Shown here: piece after piece, positions 20,711-31,368 of the stretch
Layout: every line of letters begins with the position of its first letter
Position numbering within the stretch: position 1 is the stretch's first letter
NCBI GenBank assembly: GCA_964017045.1
Contig: OZ024808.1
Coordinates: 26,381,896 to 26,445,895 of the forward strand
Direction of reading: 5' to 3'
From: Omphiscola glabra
Taxonomy: Eukaryota; Mollusca; Gastropoda; Lymnaeidae
DNA length: 64,000 nt
Translations under genes and position numbers: made by a program
Notes under the pieces: generated by a model
What the model saw: the letters and a program-made list of their open reading frames with translations, nothing else
Database searches by the model: none
What the model was told of the DNA's origin: nothing

Positions 20711-21637
20711 CCCAAAAGAGTACAGAACCAAGACCCGCTTTCCCGAGAGGCTTTTTATGCTTACTCCGAGTCCGAAACACCCCCGCCGGACGATAAGGCA
20801 TCATTGAATCCTGGCCTCAGCCCGCCTTACTCCGTCACCAACGAGGAACCAGTCCCACGTGACACCAGCGATGAGAAGGGCGATGGCGACTTCGGCATTG
20901 TTCTGTGCGGGGTCAAGCAGTACTTCAACGCTGACGACGTCTACAAATACGAGAAGTTTGCCGCGAGCACGGTCACCCCAGGCCGAAGTGTTGAACACGT
21001 GTGCACCTCCCAGCTCAGTCCTGCCCGTAAAGCCGAGGCACTGTGTCTCGCAGCAAGAGACAGCCCTTGTAGGGCCGCTGTCAAAAACCAGGTGTTTATC
21101 TTTAGGAATAGCGGAAAAGGTAGCAGCATCGGATTTCTGTCTCGTCTCATCGAGGGACTGGATTGCGTGTCGTCGGGAACAACCACAAATGTTAACAACC
21201 GACGGACTCAAGGGTGTTCCAGTCCCGATGTCTTATATGATGTGTTACCCGACAGAGTTCATGACCTGCACGCGAAAGCAGTGGCCAGGAGTAAAGACAA
21301 AATGACTGGCAGGAAAACTTACACGCAGGGAGAGCAAGGAACTTCATTTCCACAGACTCTGACCGACACGGCAAAATGCTGCTACACAGAACCCAGCCCA
21401 AAGAAGCTATCCTGTTACGGTGTAGCGCTGAGGCGTCTGGACGAGAGCTCTGAACATTCTGGAATGGACGAGTTTTGCGAGAGTGGGGGGAGCTGCAAGC
21501 GGTTTAGCGCGTGCCTCAGCGACTTTGTGTTGGAGGACGACGACACGGCTCTAGAGGAACTCGAACAGCTCATAAAAAAAGAGGAGCAGCTTTTTTGGAG
21601 AAACGAAATGTTGAAGAAGGGGGCGAAGTGCGTTTAA
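20711..21637 (+). CDS. Pseudokinase gene exon 10, C-terminal tail (residues 903-1210) and stop
   Basis: The acceptor is TTTTCCCAAAAG after a pyrimidine-rich tract, phase 0, matching exon 9. It has 308 codons to the TAA at 21635-21637. The tail is Ser/Thr-, Cys- and charge-rich. It has an acidic segment (SESETPPPDD), a compact-looking stretch around FGIVLCGVKQYF, and a final charged helix (ALEELEQLIKKEEQLFW) that could be a short coiled coil. The base composition matches the other exons. No known domain was recognised. Assigning it to this gene rests on phase, strand and composition, because about 3.2 kb of transposon-rich intron separates it from exon 9. Confidence 0.65.
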   Translation, partial: PKRVQNQDPLSREAFYAYSESETPPPDDKASLNPGLSPPYSVTNEEPVPRDTSDEKGDGDFGIVLCGVKQYFNADDVYKYEKFAASTVTPGRSVEHVCTSQLSPARKAEALCLAARDSPCRAAVKNQVFIFRNSGKGSSIGFLSRLIEGLDCVSSGTTTNVNNRRTQGCSSPDVLYDVLPDRVHDLHAKAVARSKDKMTGRKTYTQGEQGTSFPQTLTDTAKCCYTEPSPKKLSCYGVALRRLDESSEHSGMDEFCESGGSCKRFSACLSDFVLEDDDTALEELEQLIKKEEQLFWRNEMLKKGAKCV

Positions 21638-22074
21638 AGAAAGCATTGTGTGTTTGCTAAGCGCAATGACGCGCCTAGACAGTGAGATTCTACTGAACAG
21701 CTATGCGTGGTTTCAACATATAATATAACCAGAACCAGTGGCTAAGATGGCTATGTTTTTGGCTAAGATGGCTATGCTTTAGGTCTAGGTGCAGCTAATA
21801 GAAGCTGAACCAAACGCAAGTACCCAAAAGCAGATCCAGTAATGGATCCAGTAATACGCTAGACGGAGTCTTAAGTGCCGATGATAGAGGTCGAAGATCA
21901 AGGGTCAATTTTGATATTTTTAAAAAGCCTACAGTAAAAAGCATTTAAAAAATCCTTTCATTCGATTTTGTCCTTTTCTTTAAATAGAAAAATATAATTG
22001 ACATATTTTACGTTGATTAACAGCATCGCGTCTTTTCAAATACTATTTCCCATGCAGGGGCGTAGCTACTGCCG

Positions 22075-22172
22075 AATGACATCCGAATAGCATTTAGCCT
22101 AATGGTACCCGGGTGCAAAAGGCGGCGCTGCGTGTCTGGGTCCAATTTGACTAATGCTATTCGGATGTCATT
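22075..22172. repeat. 20-bp perfect inverted repeat (hairpin)
   Basis: AATGACATCCGAATAGCATT at 22075-22094 and its exact complement at 22153-22172, with 58 bp between. It sits beside CAGGGGCGTAG at 22055, a hAT-end-like string. Confidence 0.85.
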
Positions 22173-22524
22173 TGTAGTAGTTTATTTTAGTTAAAATGAA
22201 GAATTAAGTTTACAAACGTATTGTACATTCAATTATCTTTCATTTGATGCCTCATTTGGTCTTACAAACCCAACAATAATATTTTAAATCGTTTTTTAAT
22301 CCCAACCTCTCAATTCTGGTACCCGGGTACCAATAGCCACTTCGTTTCAGATTTGTATTCTTTTCCCGTTTCAGGGAAAAATATTCGGAGTTGGATATTA
22401 AATTGTTTTAGATATTCAGGGTTGGATGTGAAATTGTTTCAGACCCCCCATAACCAGTGTAAGAATATATTACGTCCTACACTGTATTGATCTGTCTGTT
22501 GGTCCAAGAGTTTAGACCCATGAC

Positions 22525-22673
22525 CAGTGGTGTAGGAAGGTGGAGGCGGGGGCTGTCCGCCCCCAGCACCCGCTTTCATTTTTATATAGAGGGTCACCGT
22601 GTATTTTTTCGAGGAAAAGAGCGGCCCAATTCTTGGCCCGCATCGAACGGCACTAACCATTGTTACGCCCCTG
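22525..22673. mobile_element. Probable hAT MITE, 149 bp
   Basis: It begins CAGTGGTGTAG and ends TTACGCCCCTG (inverse CAGGGGCGTAA). The flanking 8-mers agree at only 5 of 8 positions, so the target duplication has decayed or the ends are misplaced. Confidence 0.55.
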
Positions 22674-22779
22674 CCAGTGCCGCATGTTCCAATAAAGATA
22701 AGCTCTGTTAATTTCACTCAATTGAAAATAAATCTAAGCATTCAAGGATGAACAATTTTAGAGTGCCCTAAAATACGTT

Positions 22780-23065
22780 CCAGCGAGATGCCAGTGGTCC
22801 AGCGAGATGCAAATGGTCCAGTGAGATGCCAGTGGTTCAGCGAGATGCAAATGGTCCAGTGAGATGCAAATGGTCCAGTGAGATGCCAGTAGTCCAGGGA
22901 GATGCAAATGGTCCAGTGAGATGCAAGTGGTCCAGTGAGATGCCAGTGGTCCAGTGAGATGCCAGTGGTCCAGTGAGACGCCAGTGGTCCAGTGAGATGC
23001 CAGTGGTCAAGTAAGATTTCCGTGATCCATTAAGCAGTGGTCCAGTAAGATGCCAGTGGTCCAGG
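22780..23065. repeat. 19-bp minisatellite
   Basis: GTCCAGTGAGATGCCAGTG, about 14 copies with GCAAATG variants. Confidence 0.9.
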
Positions 23066-23344
23066 CGTTTTCGGAACATTCTCCAAAGAGTAGGTCTAAG
23101 CCAGGAGTCCTCAAACTTTTTAATCAGGTTGCCTGTTCGCTGTCCCTCAGATATTTATTAACGAATTCCTATGTAAACTGCAAAGACCTCATTTATTGTA
23201 AAAAAAAATCAATTAAAAAAAACAAGAAAAATGAATATGATATTTAAAATGACGCACAATTTTAAGCAAGTTCAAGCTTTTTTATATATCAGTGCAGAGT
23301 CTTAGCTAAGGGTGGGGGCGGGGGTGGGGGGGGGGAAGATGTCC

Positions 23345-24182
23345 CTGGGTGCCAGACTAGCTAGTACATCAACGCTTCCAGTGAGGCTTTTAGCTGCATC
23401 CTCAACTCAATAAGAGAGCAACCAATGCTGTAGCGGTAACTCTAATCCAGTCAAAATTAGATTACTGTAACAGTTGTTTGTGGGGCTTATCTAGGAACCA
23501 AATTCAGAGACTCCAGAAGGTACAAAATACTGCAGCACGCATTGTATCGCGGATAAAGAAATCTAACTACATCACCCCAGTTCTACGAGATCTCCATTGG
23601 GTTCCTGTGAGTGAGCGCATTAACCACAAAATTCTCTCCTTGGCGTACAGCTGTATAGAAGGCTCTGCACCGGAATATCAAAAAGAACTGATTTATATAT
23701 ACGTATCCTTAAAGAACCTGCGGTCCTCAACTCAGTCCTTACTGAAAATTCCCAGTGTGAATGAACACCAAAAAAGTCTTACGGAGTGCGCTCTTTTGAA
23801 GCGATAGCGCCAAAATTATGGAATAGTTTGAGAGGTATTGAAAAGGATAAACAATCATTTAAGAAATATTTAAAGATTTGTTTGTTTAAATAGATTTAAG
23901 AAAACCAGCCGAGTGCAGTGAGCAGGGCCGGCCTTAGGCCATTGCAACCTATGTGGCCGCAATGGGCCCCGCACTTTCATAGGTCCCGCGCTAATTTTTT
24001 TTCCAATACAAAATCTAAATTTTCACTTATTATCCTTATCCCTACCCAGACTGGGCCCCGCGCAAACCGTTTCGCATAGGGCCCCGCAATTGTTAGGGCC
24101 GGCCCTGGCAGTGAGCATGCTAAAGTAGCATGGACACCATCGCTATATAAATATCCAACCAATCCATCAATCAATCAATCTA
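23345..24182 (+). mobile_element. CR1/L2-like LINE 3' fragment (family B), split by a MITE
   Basis: From about 23478 the frames read LQKVQNTAARIVSRIKKSNY, then VLRDLHWVPVSERINHKILS and, frameshifted, APKLWNSLRGIEKDKQSFKK, a C-terminal tail like that of family A but distinct. The element is interrupted at 23923-24107 by a MITE and ends in an (ATCA)n tail at about 24163-24180. Confidence 0.8.
23923..24107. mobile_element. 185-bp hAT MITE (CAGGGCCGGCC) with perfect TSD
   Basis: It starts CAGGGCCGGCCTTAGGCC and ends GGGCCGGCCCTG. The exact 8-bp duplication GCAGTGAG lies at 23915-23922 and 24108-24115. It is inserted into the LINE B tail. Confidence 0.92.
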
Positions 24183-24964
24183 TAAAGCGCTTCTTCTGCC
24201 CACCAGCAAAGCGACTTCCACGCTCAAGATCACCACAAAATGAGACCATTTTATTATAAGCCCACATTTTAAATAGCAAATGACGCAAACAAAAAAAATC
24301 ATACTCTCTTCGCCAAGTCCACAAAAGATGACGCAATATTCACAACATAGCAGTTTCTCTTACGTATTAGGAAACAACGTTAAGATTTTACCGGAAACTT
24401 TGAAAATAGCTACACAGCTTTTTTGTTATTTACTGTATCAAGAGTTTTTTTTAGGATCGTTCTACACATTTGCTTAGTTTTGTATAATCAAAATAAAAGA
24501 GGAGCAGCCGTCCAAAACGAAACACAATGAACGGTAGGTACTGCAGCCCACACAAAAAAGCGTGGAGCTTCTAAGTTGTATTTTAAATGAACAACTTATG
24601 TTTTTATTTTCCCCCACAATCCATTTGACAACTGAGCCCCAAGGGCCGATCATCGATAATTCAAACCAAAATTAAAAGTTATGGCAGAGAGCCCATTTAT
24701 GTAATGTATTACCTTCTCTGACCTTAGTTGCATGATTTTTTGTGAGTGGAAAAGAAGATTAAACTATTTCAAAATTTCATTTTTTCCCTAGTTTCACTTA
24801 AACCAAGATGATTAATCTGAAGTCGTTAGGTTGGATGAACCTAACAAATTTAAGTTCATCTTCACTCTTCAGAGTATAAGCATATGTGCTTTATAACATT
24901 AACAAAGAGGGGCTAATTTGGAGAGATAGCACCGTGAATTCATTTGCGTGTTTATTACAGGACT

Positions 24965-25035
24965 CTGGTTACGATAGGGTCAAAACCCTGGCGCCGATAG
25001 GGTCAAAACCCTGGTTCCGATAGGGTCAAAACCTA
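24965..25035. repeat. Short tandem repeat
   Basis: CGATAGGGTCAAAACCCTGG-like units, three copies. Confidence 0.75.
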
Positions 25036-25274
25036 GGTTAGGGATAAATAAGGGGTTCCGTTTAGGTTTAGGGGTGTATCGGGTCAACCACGATGGTGGC
25101 CATAGTAAAAGACGCGGTCCTATCTCTCCAAATTTACCAAAAAAGGTTTTGGGCAGAGCTTGTAGCAATAAATTGACATTTAGTCCTACTTTCATCAACT
25201 TCTCCCATAATTCCTTTCCTCATTATGAAACAATTTTTTAAATAAACAAAATAATTCCATAATGCGTTAAATAG

Positions 25275-26050
25275 ATCTTTAGTGCTGTAGTGCTTTAGTG
25301 CTTTAGGCTGTAGTGCTTTAGGCTGTAGTGCTTTAGGCTTTAGGGCTTTAGGCTGTAGTGCTTTAGGCTGTAGTGCTTTAGTGTTGTAGTGCTTTAGTGA
25401 TTTAGGCTGTAGTGCTTTAGGCTGTAGTGGTTTAGGCTTTAGTGCTTTAGGCTGTGGTGCTTTAGGCTGTAGTGCTTTAGGCTTTAGTGATTTAGGCTGT
25501 AGGGCTTTAGGCTGTAGTGCTTTAGTGCTTTAGGCTGTAGTGCTTTAGTGCTTTAGGCTGTAGTGCTTTAGGCTTTAGTGCTTTAGGCTGTAGTGCTTTA
25601 GGCTTTAGTGCTTTAGGATTTAGTGCTTTAGCCTGTAGTGCTTTAGTGCTTTAGGCTGTAGTTCTTTAGTGCTTTAGGCTGTAGTGCTTTAGGCTTTAGT
25701 GCTTTAGGCGTTAGTGCTTTAGGCTGTAGTGCTTTAGGCTTTAGTGCTTTAGGCGTTAGTGCCTTAGGCGTTAGTGCTTTAGGCGTTAGTGCTTTAGGCG
25801 TTAGTGCTTTAGGCGTTAGTGCTTTAATTGTTTAGGCTTTAGTGCTTTAGACTTTAGTGCTTTAGGCGTTAGTGCTTTAGGCGTTAGTGCTTTAGGCGTT
25901 AGTGCTTTAGTTTTTTAGGCTTTAGTGCTTTAGACTTTAGTGCTTTAGACTTTAGTGCTTTAGGCGTTAGTGCTTTAGGCGTTAGTGCTTTAGGCGTTAG
26001 TGCTTTAGTTTTTTAGGCTTTAGTGCTTTAGGCTTTAGGCTGTAGTGAAT
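25275..26050. repeat. About 15-bp minisatellite, 780 bp
   Basis: GTGCTTTAGGCTGTA and variants (GGCTTTA, GGCGTTA) alternate about 50 times. Blocks of the GGCGTTA variant form higher-order groups with a TTTTTTAGG spacer at about 25910 and 26010. Confidence 0.9.
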
Positions 26051-27352
26051 AGTCACTTTAATGCTTACACTAAGATGGTGCAGGAAAGATGCTGCTAAAC
26101 CAACAATAGCTCTATGGTGAATCTTTTTAATGTTATATTTAAAAAAAATATATCAATTAATTTTATGATGGATCTCGAAAATATTTAGTGATAAAAGCCG
26201 TATATATATATATAAGTTCTATGTTTAAACGCTACATTTAAGTATTTTATGAAACAAAAATCCTTATATCAAGGAAAGACGACTGTTTACTGTTTCAGGA
26301 ATTCCGTCATTTCATGGTTTTGTCCCTTGATGTGAAGCTTACTCTTATTTCAGAACAAGTTTTTCGTACAAACTCTTCTTTGAGCTGAGTAATGTATTTA
26401 AAAAAACGAGCATCATATAAAATTAATATATATATATATATATATTATAAACATTGAGAGAGAGATAGAAAGGGAGATAGAGGGAAAGGAAGTGAGAGAG
26501 TGGGATGGAGAGGGGGAGGTAGAGATGGAGAGAGAGAGAGCGAGAGAGAGAGAGAGCAGACATAACAAGAACATAATTAATGAGAATTTTATTTGTACAC
26601 GCCCCCCTGTTGATTCAATAGGCAACTTGTAAAATCTAAATATCTTTTCATATTTTTACTTTGGCTTAAAATTGGACATTTCAGTCACGCTATTTGATGT
26701 ACTTTTGAAAAAAGAATTCCAAAATATAGGACTATAAGTGAAAAATATCGATAAACATTGAACAAACTAAACTGTTCAGAATTTTTAGCCGTGTATTAAA
26801 TTTAGATTTCCAAAAAAAAAAAACCCTTCAGAAGAGCTGTTAAAAAATGACGTCAGAGAATTTGAAATACACGAAAGTCAGGCATCGTTCATCTCAATAC
26901 AAATTTAAAAAAAGAATAAATAAAAAAAATAATAAGTCATATGACTTTTTAAAAAAAAACGTTGGGTGTCCATGATAGAAAATGACTTCATATGACTTCT
27001 TCTGAAATTGCTCTGTCCGTTTTTTCGTTTACATGTGGTCAACTCTTGCATGTCACTTTGGACCGACTCCCTGATCTTCTATTGAACTGAACAAAGAAAT
27101 GTGTGTTCTTGGGTGACCCACGCTTTTTCAGTCACAATGTAACACATTTCAAGTGTTTTATTTATTTATTTTTTTATTGGGGGGGGGGGGGGGGGGGGCA
27201 TTTATTGTATACTTCTTAGTAAATCTTCGGAAAAGTGTTTTTTTTAAAAAGTAGTTTTATATTGTTTTATTTTTGCTATGTGTCAAAAGATTTTGAAAAG
27301 TAGGCAAAATTATGTGTTAATTTTATGGATTTGGTCAGTAGGTGGAGACAAG
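26051..27352. other. Intergenic AT-rich stretch without genes
   Basis: It holds an (AT)n run at about 26425, a (GA)n tract at about 26456-26555 and a long G run at about 27180-27198. I see no coding or transposon signature. Confidence 0.7.
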
Positions 27353-27617
27353 ATGGAAGACACAACCATTGTTAGGAGCACGGAAACGATCAGAGCTTTG
27401 GGGAACGGCGGCGACAAACTCAAAGACTCCCTGAGACTTCCGGGGAGTGTAGGGGACAGAAACAAAGAGACGCTCAAGCCGTCTGCCACCATGAAAGAAA
27501 ATCTCAAGGATATTGTCCTGCTGTCTTGCGGTGGCAACGACAAACTCAAGGATTCCGTAAGGAAATCTGGCCACGTTAATCATGGCCTGATTGAAGAAAA
27601 TGTCAACTCTGGCAGTG
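27353..27617 (+). CDS. KLHL-like gene exon 1, N-terminal extension
   Basis: The ATG at 27353 is preceded by ACAAG (A at -3) and followed by G (+4). The frame stays open upstream to an AG at about 27336, so an earlier exon is possible. The donor is CAGTG/GTAAGA at 27618, phase 1. The peptide carries an imperfect internal repeat, GGDKLKDSLR and later GNDKLKDSVR, with related ENLKDI between them. It is charged, and no domain is recognised. Confidence 0.6.
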
Positions 27618-27752
27618 GTAAGACTATGCAATTTACAACAGACGAAATCTTAAAGAATTAATCTGTGAGGCGTGCGATTTTAGTGAAATTTAAAAAAAAA
27701 ATCAAGAATTTATTTCAGCATATTTGCGCAAAGCTCTAAGATGTGAGACTTA

Positions 27753-27912
27753 TGTTCAGTTCACGCGATGAAATTTTCGTCCCATTTTCGTGAAATTGCG
27801 TCAAATTTCTTTTTAAACGCACTATTTTGTGTTACAACATAGTGCGTTCAAAAAGAAATTTGACGACAATTTGAACAAAATCTAACGAAAATTTGATCGT
27901 GTGAGCTGAACA
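27753..27912. mobile_element. 160-bp fold-back MITE with TTA duplication
   Basis: The ends TGTTCAGTTCACGCGATGAA and TTTGATCGTGTGAGCTGAACA are inverted, and the interior is also palindromic around TAGTGCGTTCAAAAAG. TTA flanks both sides (27750-27752 and 27913-27915), the 3-bp target typical of PIF/Harbinger elements. It lies in intron 1 of the Kelch gene. Confidence 0.8.
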
Positions 27913-28540
27913 TTAGTCCCGTCTTACACGTAGTTATACTTTGCTGTAAATACTCTGTAAATAATCTTTGACAAGAAATATTTTCAAAACATTTTCATGA
28001 GAGAAACGAGACTGATATATTGACCAAATCGATTTCTCCTAAATTCAATTTATGGAAGTATATTTTGTGGTTTTTGATGAAGTGTATTCGAGAAGCATCC
28101 GAAAAAATTATTTTATTATAATACCTACATAAAAATGATTTAGAATAAATTAGTGTTTTAAAAAAAATGATTTAGGGACCACTTTAAATGTTTTATTTCC
28201 GTACCTATTTATGTCTTTTAAAAAAATGACATATTCAATGCATTTTTTTCCGAGTTAGCAACAAGAAGACAGAAAAAATATATTTAAAAATCACTGTAAA
28301 ATATACGCGTTGTGAATTGAGGCTCATTTAAATTTCTTATTGATTATTCCTCTTTCTGACCCCTTCCAAACCCCTCAGGTCTCCCACAAGCCTCCCCACA
28401 CCCAAATTAAAAACAACAACAACAAAAAATAAAACAAGCATAACTGTTTTCAAAGACTTAAATTATGTACGAAGGAATATTTTATTCCATTTTCAAATAT
28501 CTCATGATTTCTCTACCAAGTCATCTGTGTTACATTTAAG

Positions 28541-28931
28541 AAACGAATTCCCCTGAACGACTGAAGAAGAACGCCGACCTCGTCCAAGTGACGTCATTCG
28601 TGGGCCAACCAAGACGCGACGACAATAGCGACAACAACAACAACAACAACAACAGCATCGACTCAGGCATAGAACAGGACGCTCTGCGGCCCGTCATCGG
28701 CGTGCAGGCGAAGTTCCGCGGACTTGAGCTCGAGAAAGGGAGCAAGGAGATCTCGGCCTCGGCATCGACTTCTGGATCGACCTTGACCCCAGACACGACA
28801 ACGTCAGAGGAGGTGACCTTCCTTGATCCCCGACAAAATCAAGTCTTCCAGGTTCTGACCGGCGTGCAGCAGTTACGAAAGAGCGGCCAGTTCGCTGATC
28901 TAACCGTCAAGGTCAAGGACGTTGAGTTCAG
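28541..28931 (+). CDS. KLHL-like gene exon 2, linker and first BTB strand
   Basis: The acceptor is ACATTTAAG; the split Glu codon is completed from exon 1. The linker has a poly-Asn run (seven Asn) encoded by an AAC repeat, then a Ser/Thr-rich region. From residue 188 it reads NQVFQVLTGVQQLRKSGQFA, then DLTVKVKDVEFR, the canonical start of a BTB domain. The donor is TTCAG/GTGGGT at 28932. Confidence 0.85.
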
Positions 28932-29069
28932 GTGGGTGTGTCTTGCAGCTTTTCAATTTCCGGTGTTCCCACCACGTGACTACAATACATTAAAATACAT
29001 TTTTGTTGCTCTTCAGATTTTAGAAGTAGATTAAGATCAGTCCATTGCCCAATGCATGCGATTTTTACT

Positions 29070-29240
29070 GAAGCAGTCCCATGCGTGTTGTGCCCCATGC
29101 CTGTTGTGCCCCATGCCTGTTGCACCCCATGCCCGTTGCGCCCCATGCCCGTTGAGCCCCATGCCTGCTGTGCCCCATGCCTTTTGAGCCCCATGCCTGT
29201 TGTGCCTCATGTCTGTTGAGCCCCATGGCTATAGTGCCCC
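29070..29240. repeat. 16-bp minisatellite before Kelch exon 3
   Basis: CCCCATGCCTGTTGTG and variants, about ten copies, ending about 30 bp before the exon 3 acceptor. Confidence 0.85.
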
Positions 29241-29272
29241 ATAGGCCCGTTGTAACTCATTCTGTTCCACAG

Positions 29273-29564
29273 GTGTCACCGCTTCGTGCTGGCCACCAAC
29301 TCCCAGTTCCTCAGGGCTATGATTGAAGACTACACCCAGTGTCGGCTGGAGGACGACAGCAAACCAGGGAGCGGAGACGGCAATCTCAGGGACGACGGCG
29401 ACAGTATAAACAACAGAGGCAGCGCCCCCGGCACCCCCACCACCACAAACTGTAGGACCAAAACCAATACCAGCGGGTGCGGGGACCAATTGATGAAGGC
29501 TACCGGGACAAGGAGCCAAGATATGATTGTCCTTAAAGGCATACACACTGATGTGTTCTCTAAG
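29273..29564 (+). CDS. KLHL-like gene exon 3, BTB core with large insertion
   Basis: The acceptor is TTCCACAG. It reads CHRFVLATNSQFLRAM, the standard BTB helix. Where a typical BTB goes straight to the next strand, about 58 residues (245-302) rich in Asp, Gly, Ser, Thr and Asn intervene (for example RLEDDSKPGSGDGN). The domain then resumes as MIVLKGIHTDVFSK. The donor is TCTAAG/GTAAAG at 29565, phase 0. Confidence 0.9.
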
Positions 29565-29895
29565 GTAAAGTCAAACGTCATCACTCATATACACTTTAGC
29601 CAGCGGCAATTTCTCCCAATGGCCTTTGAAATTCTAGAGAAATGAAAACAATTGTACAAATTAATTTAGAAACCTATATTTTAAAAAAACGCTAACCAAT
29701 TTGTTGTAATTGTCGAGACATACAAAACACAATAAATCATTTAAGTTTATTGCCATTTCAATTTTTACATTTTCATTTATTGTCTTTGAGATACATTAAT
29801 TAAAATCTCGACAACTCAGACATGAGCTATTTTTTTTTTTTTTTTGCAAATTAAATTTGTCAAAGTTTTCCTCACCAATGTTTTTTTTCGTCCAG

Positions 29896-30120
29896 ATTTT
29901 GGATTTCATGTACTGCGTTTTTGATGACGTCATTACCGAAGAAAATGTCTTGGAGCTCCTCCTGGCGGCAGACACCTTCCAGCTGACCTTTCTGAGACGC
30001 ACGTGCGCCAGTTTCGTCACGGACACACTGTCTGCCAAAAATGTGTTTGACGTCATCACTTTATGTGATGCAGGCTACGCCAACCTCTTTGAGCCGAAAG
30101 TTATGAGACGATGTCATCAG
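29896..30120 (+). CDS. KLHL-like gene exon 4, BTB end and start of BACK
   Basis: The acceptor is TTTCGTCCAG and the donor is CATCAG/GTAATG; both ends are phase 0. ILDFMYCVFDDVITEENVLE and LLLAADTFQL complete the BTB fold. The segment that follows (RRTCASFVTDTLSAKNVFDV) is the usual beginning of a BACK domain. Confidence 0.9.
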
Positions 30121-30529
30121 GTAATGGCTTATTTATTCTTGTGAAACGTTTGGATTGAGATTACACGAGAATATAGTGTGCTTCTGAAAACGTGAAGCAC
30201 TTGAATTGGTTGACACGTTATGAAGGGCGACGGTGCATCATCAGATAATCGAATAGACTGGGGATGTTAAAATGAGCTGAGTGTAATTGTTGTTAAAAAT
30301 TCTTGACAGTAGTAACACATGCTCTTGTACACGAAACTTATGTGTTTTTTTTTTTTTTTTTGCACGTGCTAGAGACTTAGCGGAGGAATATCTAAGAAAA
30401 GCATGAAGTTAGGGAATATTTTTATTGGTGGAAATAGTTTTCATGAGAGGAAGAGATCAGTTATTGAACTAAGTGGACGTACTTTTTTTAACCTTTAACT
30501 AAGCAATGCCAAATGTAAAACTTCATAAT

Positions 30530-30795
30530 ATATCTCGGACTATCCCGACTGATTCCCACACCCCCGATACTTTTAAAAAATTCCGAAAGATAAACGATGC
30601 TGCTGGGTGCCGTCCATGACGCGACATGTAAATAGTTCTGGGCGGGGTGAATATTTTTTACTGAGATGTTTGTTTAATTAAATAAATGTATGTAACTTTT
30701 TAAATGTCATGTTTATTTATGTGAAGCGCAGTGAACCCTGGGCTGGAGTACCGCGCTATATAAAACCACTGTAATAATATAATATAATAAATTTA
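30530..30795 (+). mobile_element. LINE family A, 3' UTR-only copy
   Basis: It contains GATGCTGCTGGGTGCCGTCC and the terminal TACCGCGCTATATAAAACCA, shared with the 3' end at 53890-54120. It lies in Kelch intron 4. Confidence 0.75.
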
Positions 30796-31231
30796 AAAAA
30801 TAAGTTTTTAAAACATTGAAAATAGGCTTAATTGTCATAATTATAAATCCAATGAGGATTACAGAAGAAAGAAAGATCATGATTTCAGGAAATCATAGTT
30901 GTGCGCCAGGATAATGGCAATACGAGCATAAATATGATTGGACAGTTACAGTCTGGAGTGTAACACACACCCGTTGGCTAAAGCAGACTATTCGCGCCAT
31001 GATGTCATTTACGTGTTGATTTAACTTTACAGGTTTAGGGTTCTTGCTAGGTTTAGGGATATGTTTAGGGTTCAGGTTAGGCTTAGGAATAGGCTTAGGG
31101 TTCAGTTTAGATTTAGGGTGACCAGTCATGGCCGTGGCGCGGATTGTCTGAAATTACCCTCTTGTTTTTACTTTCACTTTATCACAAACAAAAAAAACAA
31201 CCCCTCAGGTATTGCTTCCCTTTTCCATCAG

Positions 31232-31368
31232 GTGATCCGTGAGAACTTCCCCGAGCTGAGCGGCACAGAAGAGTTCCTGACGTTGAACAGACACCACGTG
31301 ATCCCACTGATAGCGGACAGCATGCTGCACGTGCAGGAGGAAATGGCGGTCATTTTAGCGTTACTCCG
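31232..31368 (+). CDS. KLHL-like gene exon 5, BACK domain
   Basis: The acceptor is TTCCATCAG. It reads VIRENFPELSGTEEFLTLNR and later SMLHVQEEMAV, matching the BACK pattern. The donor is CTCCG/GTCAGT at 31369, phase 2. Unspliced reading would end at a TAG about 25 nt further on, but splicing restores the Trp-containing BACK continuation (ALLRWVRF). Confidence 0.85.

Larger units (their letters stand above)
4683..21637 (+). other. Gene span: ten-exon predicted pseudokinase gene
   Basis: Exons are 4683-5894, 6209-6707, 7345-7544, 8456-8584, 9815-10026, 11595-11650, 15109-15214, 15896-16014, 17309-17481 and 20711-21637. Every junction is GT-AG and every donor phase fits the next acceptor (0,1,0,0,2,1,2,1,0). 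The total is 3,633 nt, exactly 1,211 codons including the stop. The product has a disordered basic N-terminus (1 to about 600), a kinase fold (about 607-870) and a C-terminal tail (about 903-1210). Structural kinase residues are kept: PPE (786-788, in place of APE), DVWSMG (801-806) and Arg861. The VAIK lysine is Glu644, HRD-L-K is HGD-L-N (750-754), and DFG is GKG (770-772). Loss of the ATP-anchoring lysine and the metal-binding aspartate predicts no normal phosphotransfer. I could not assign a family; the HxDLN form also occurs in LIM kinases, so the TKL group is one possibility. A short isoform ending at the TAA at 17488 is possible. Confidence 0.75.
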
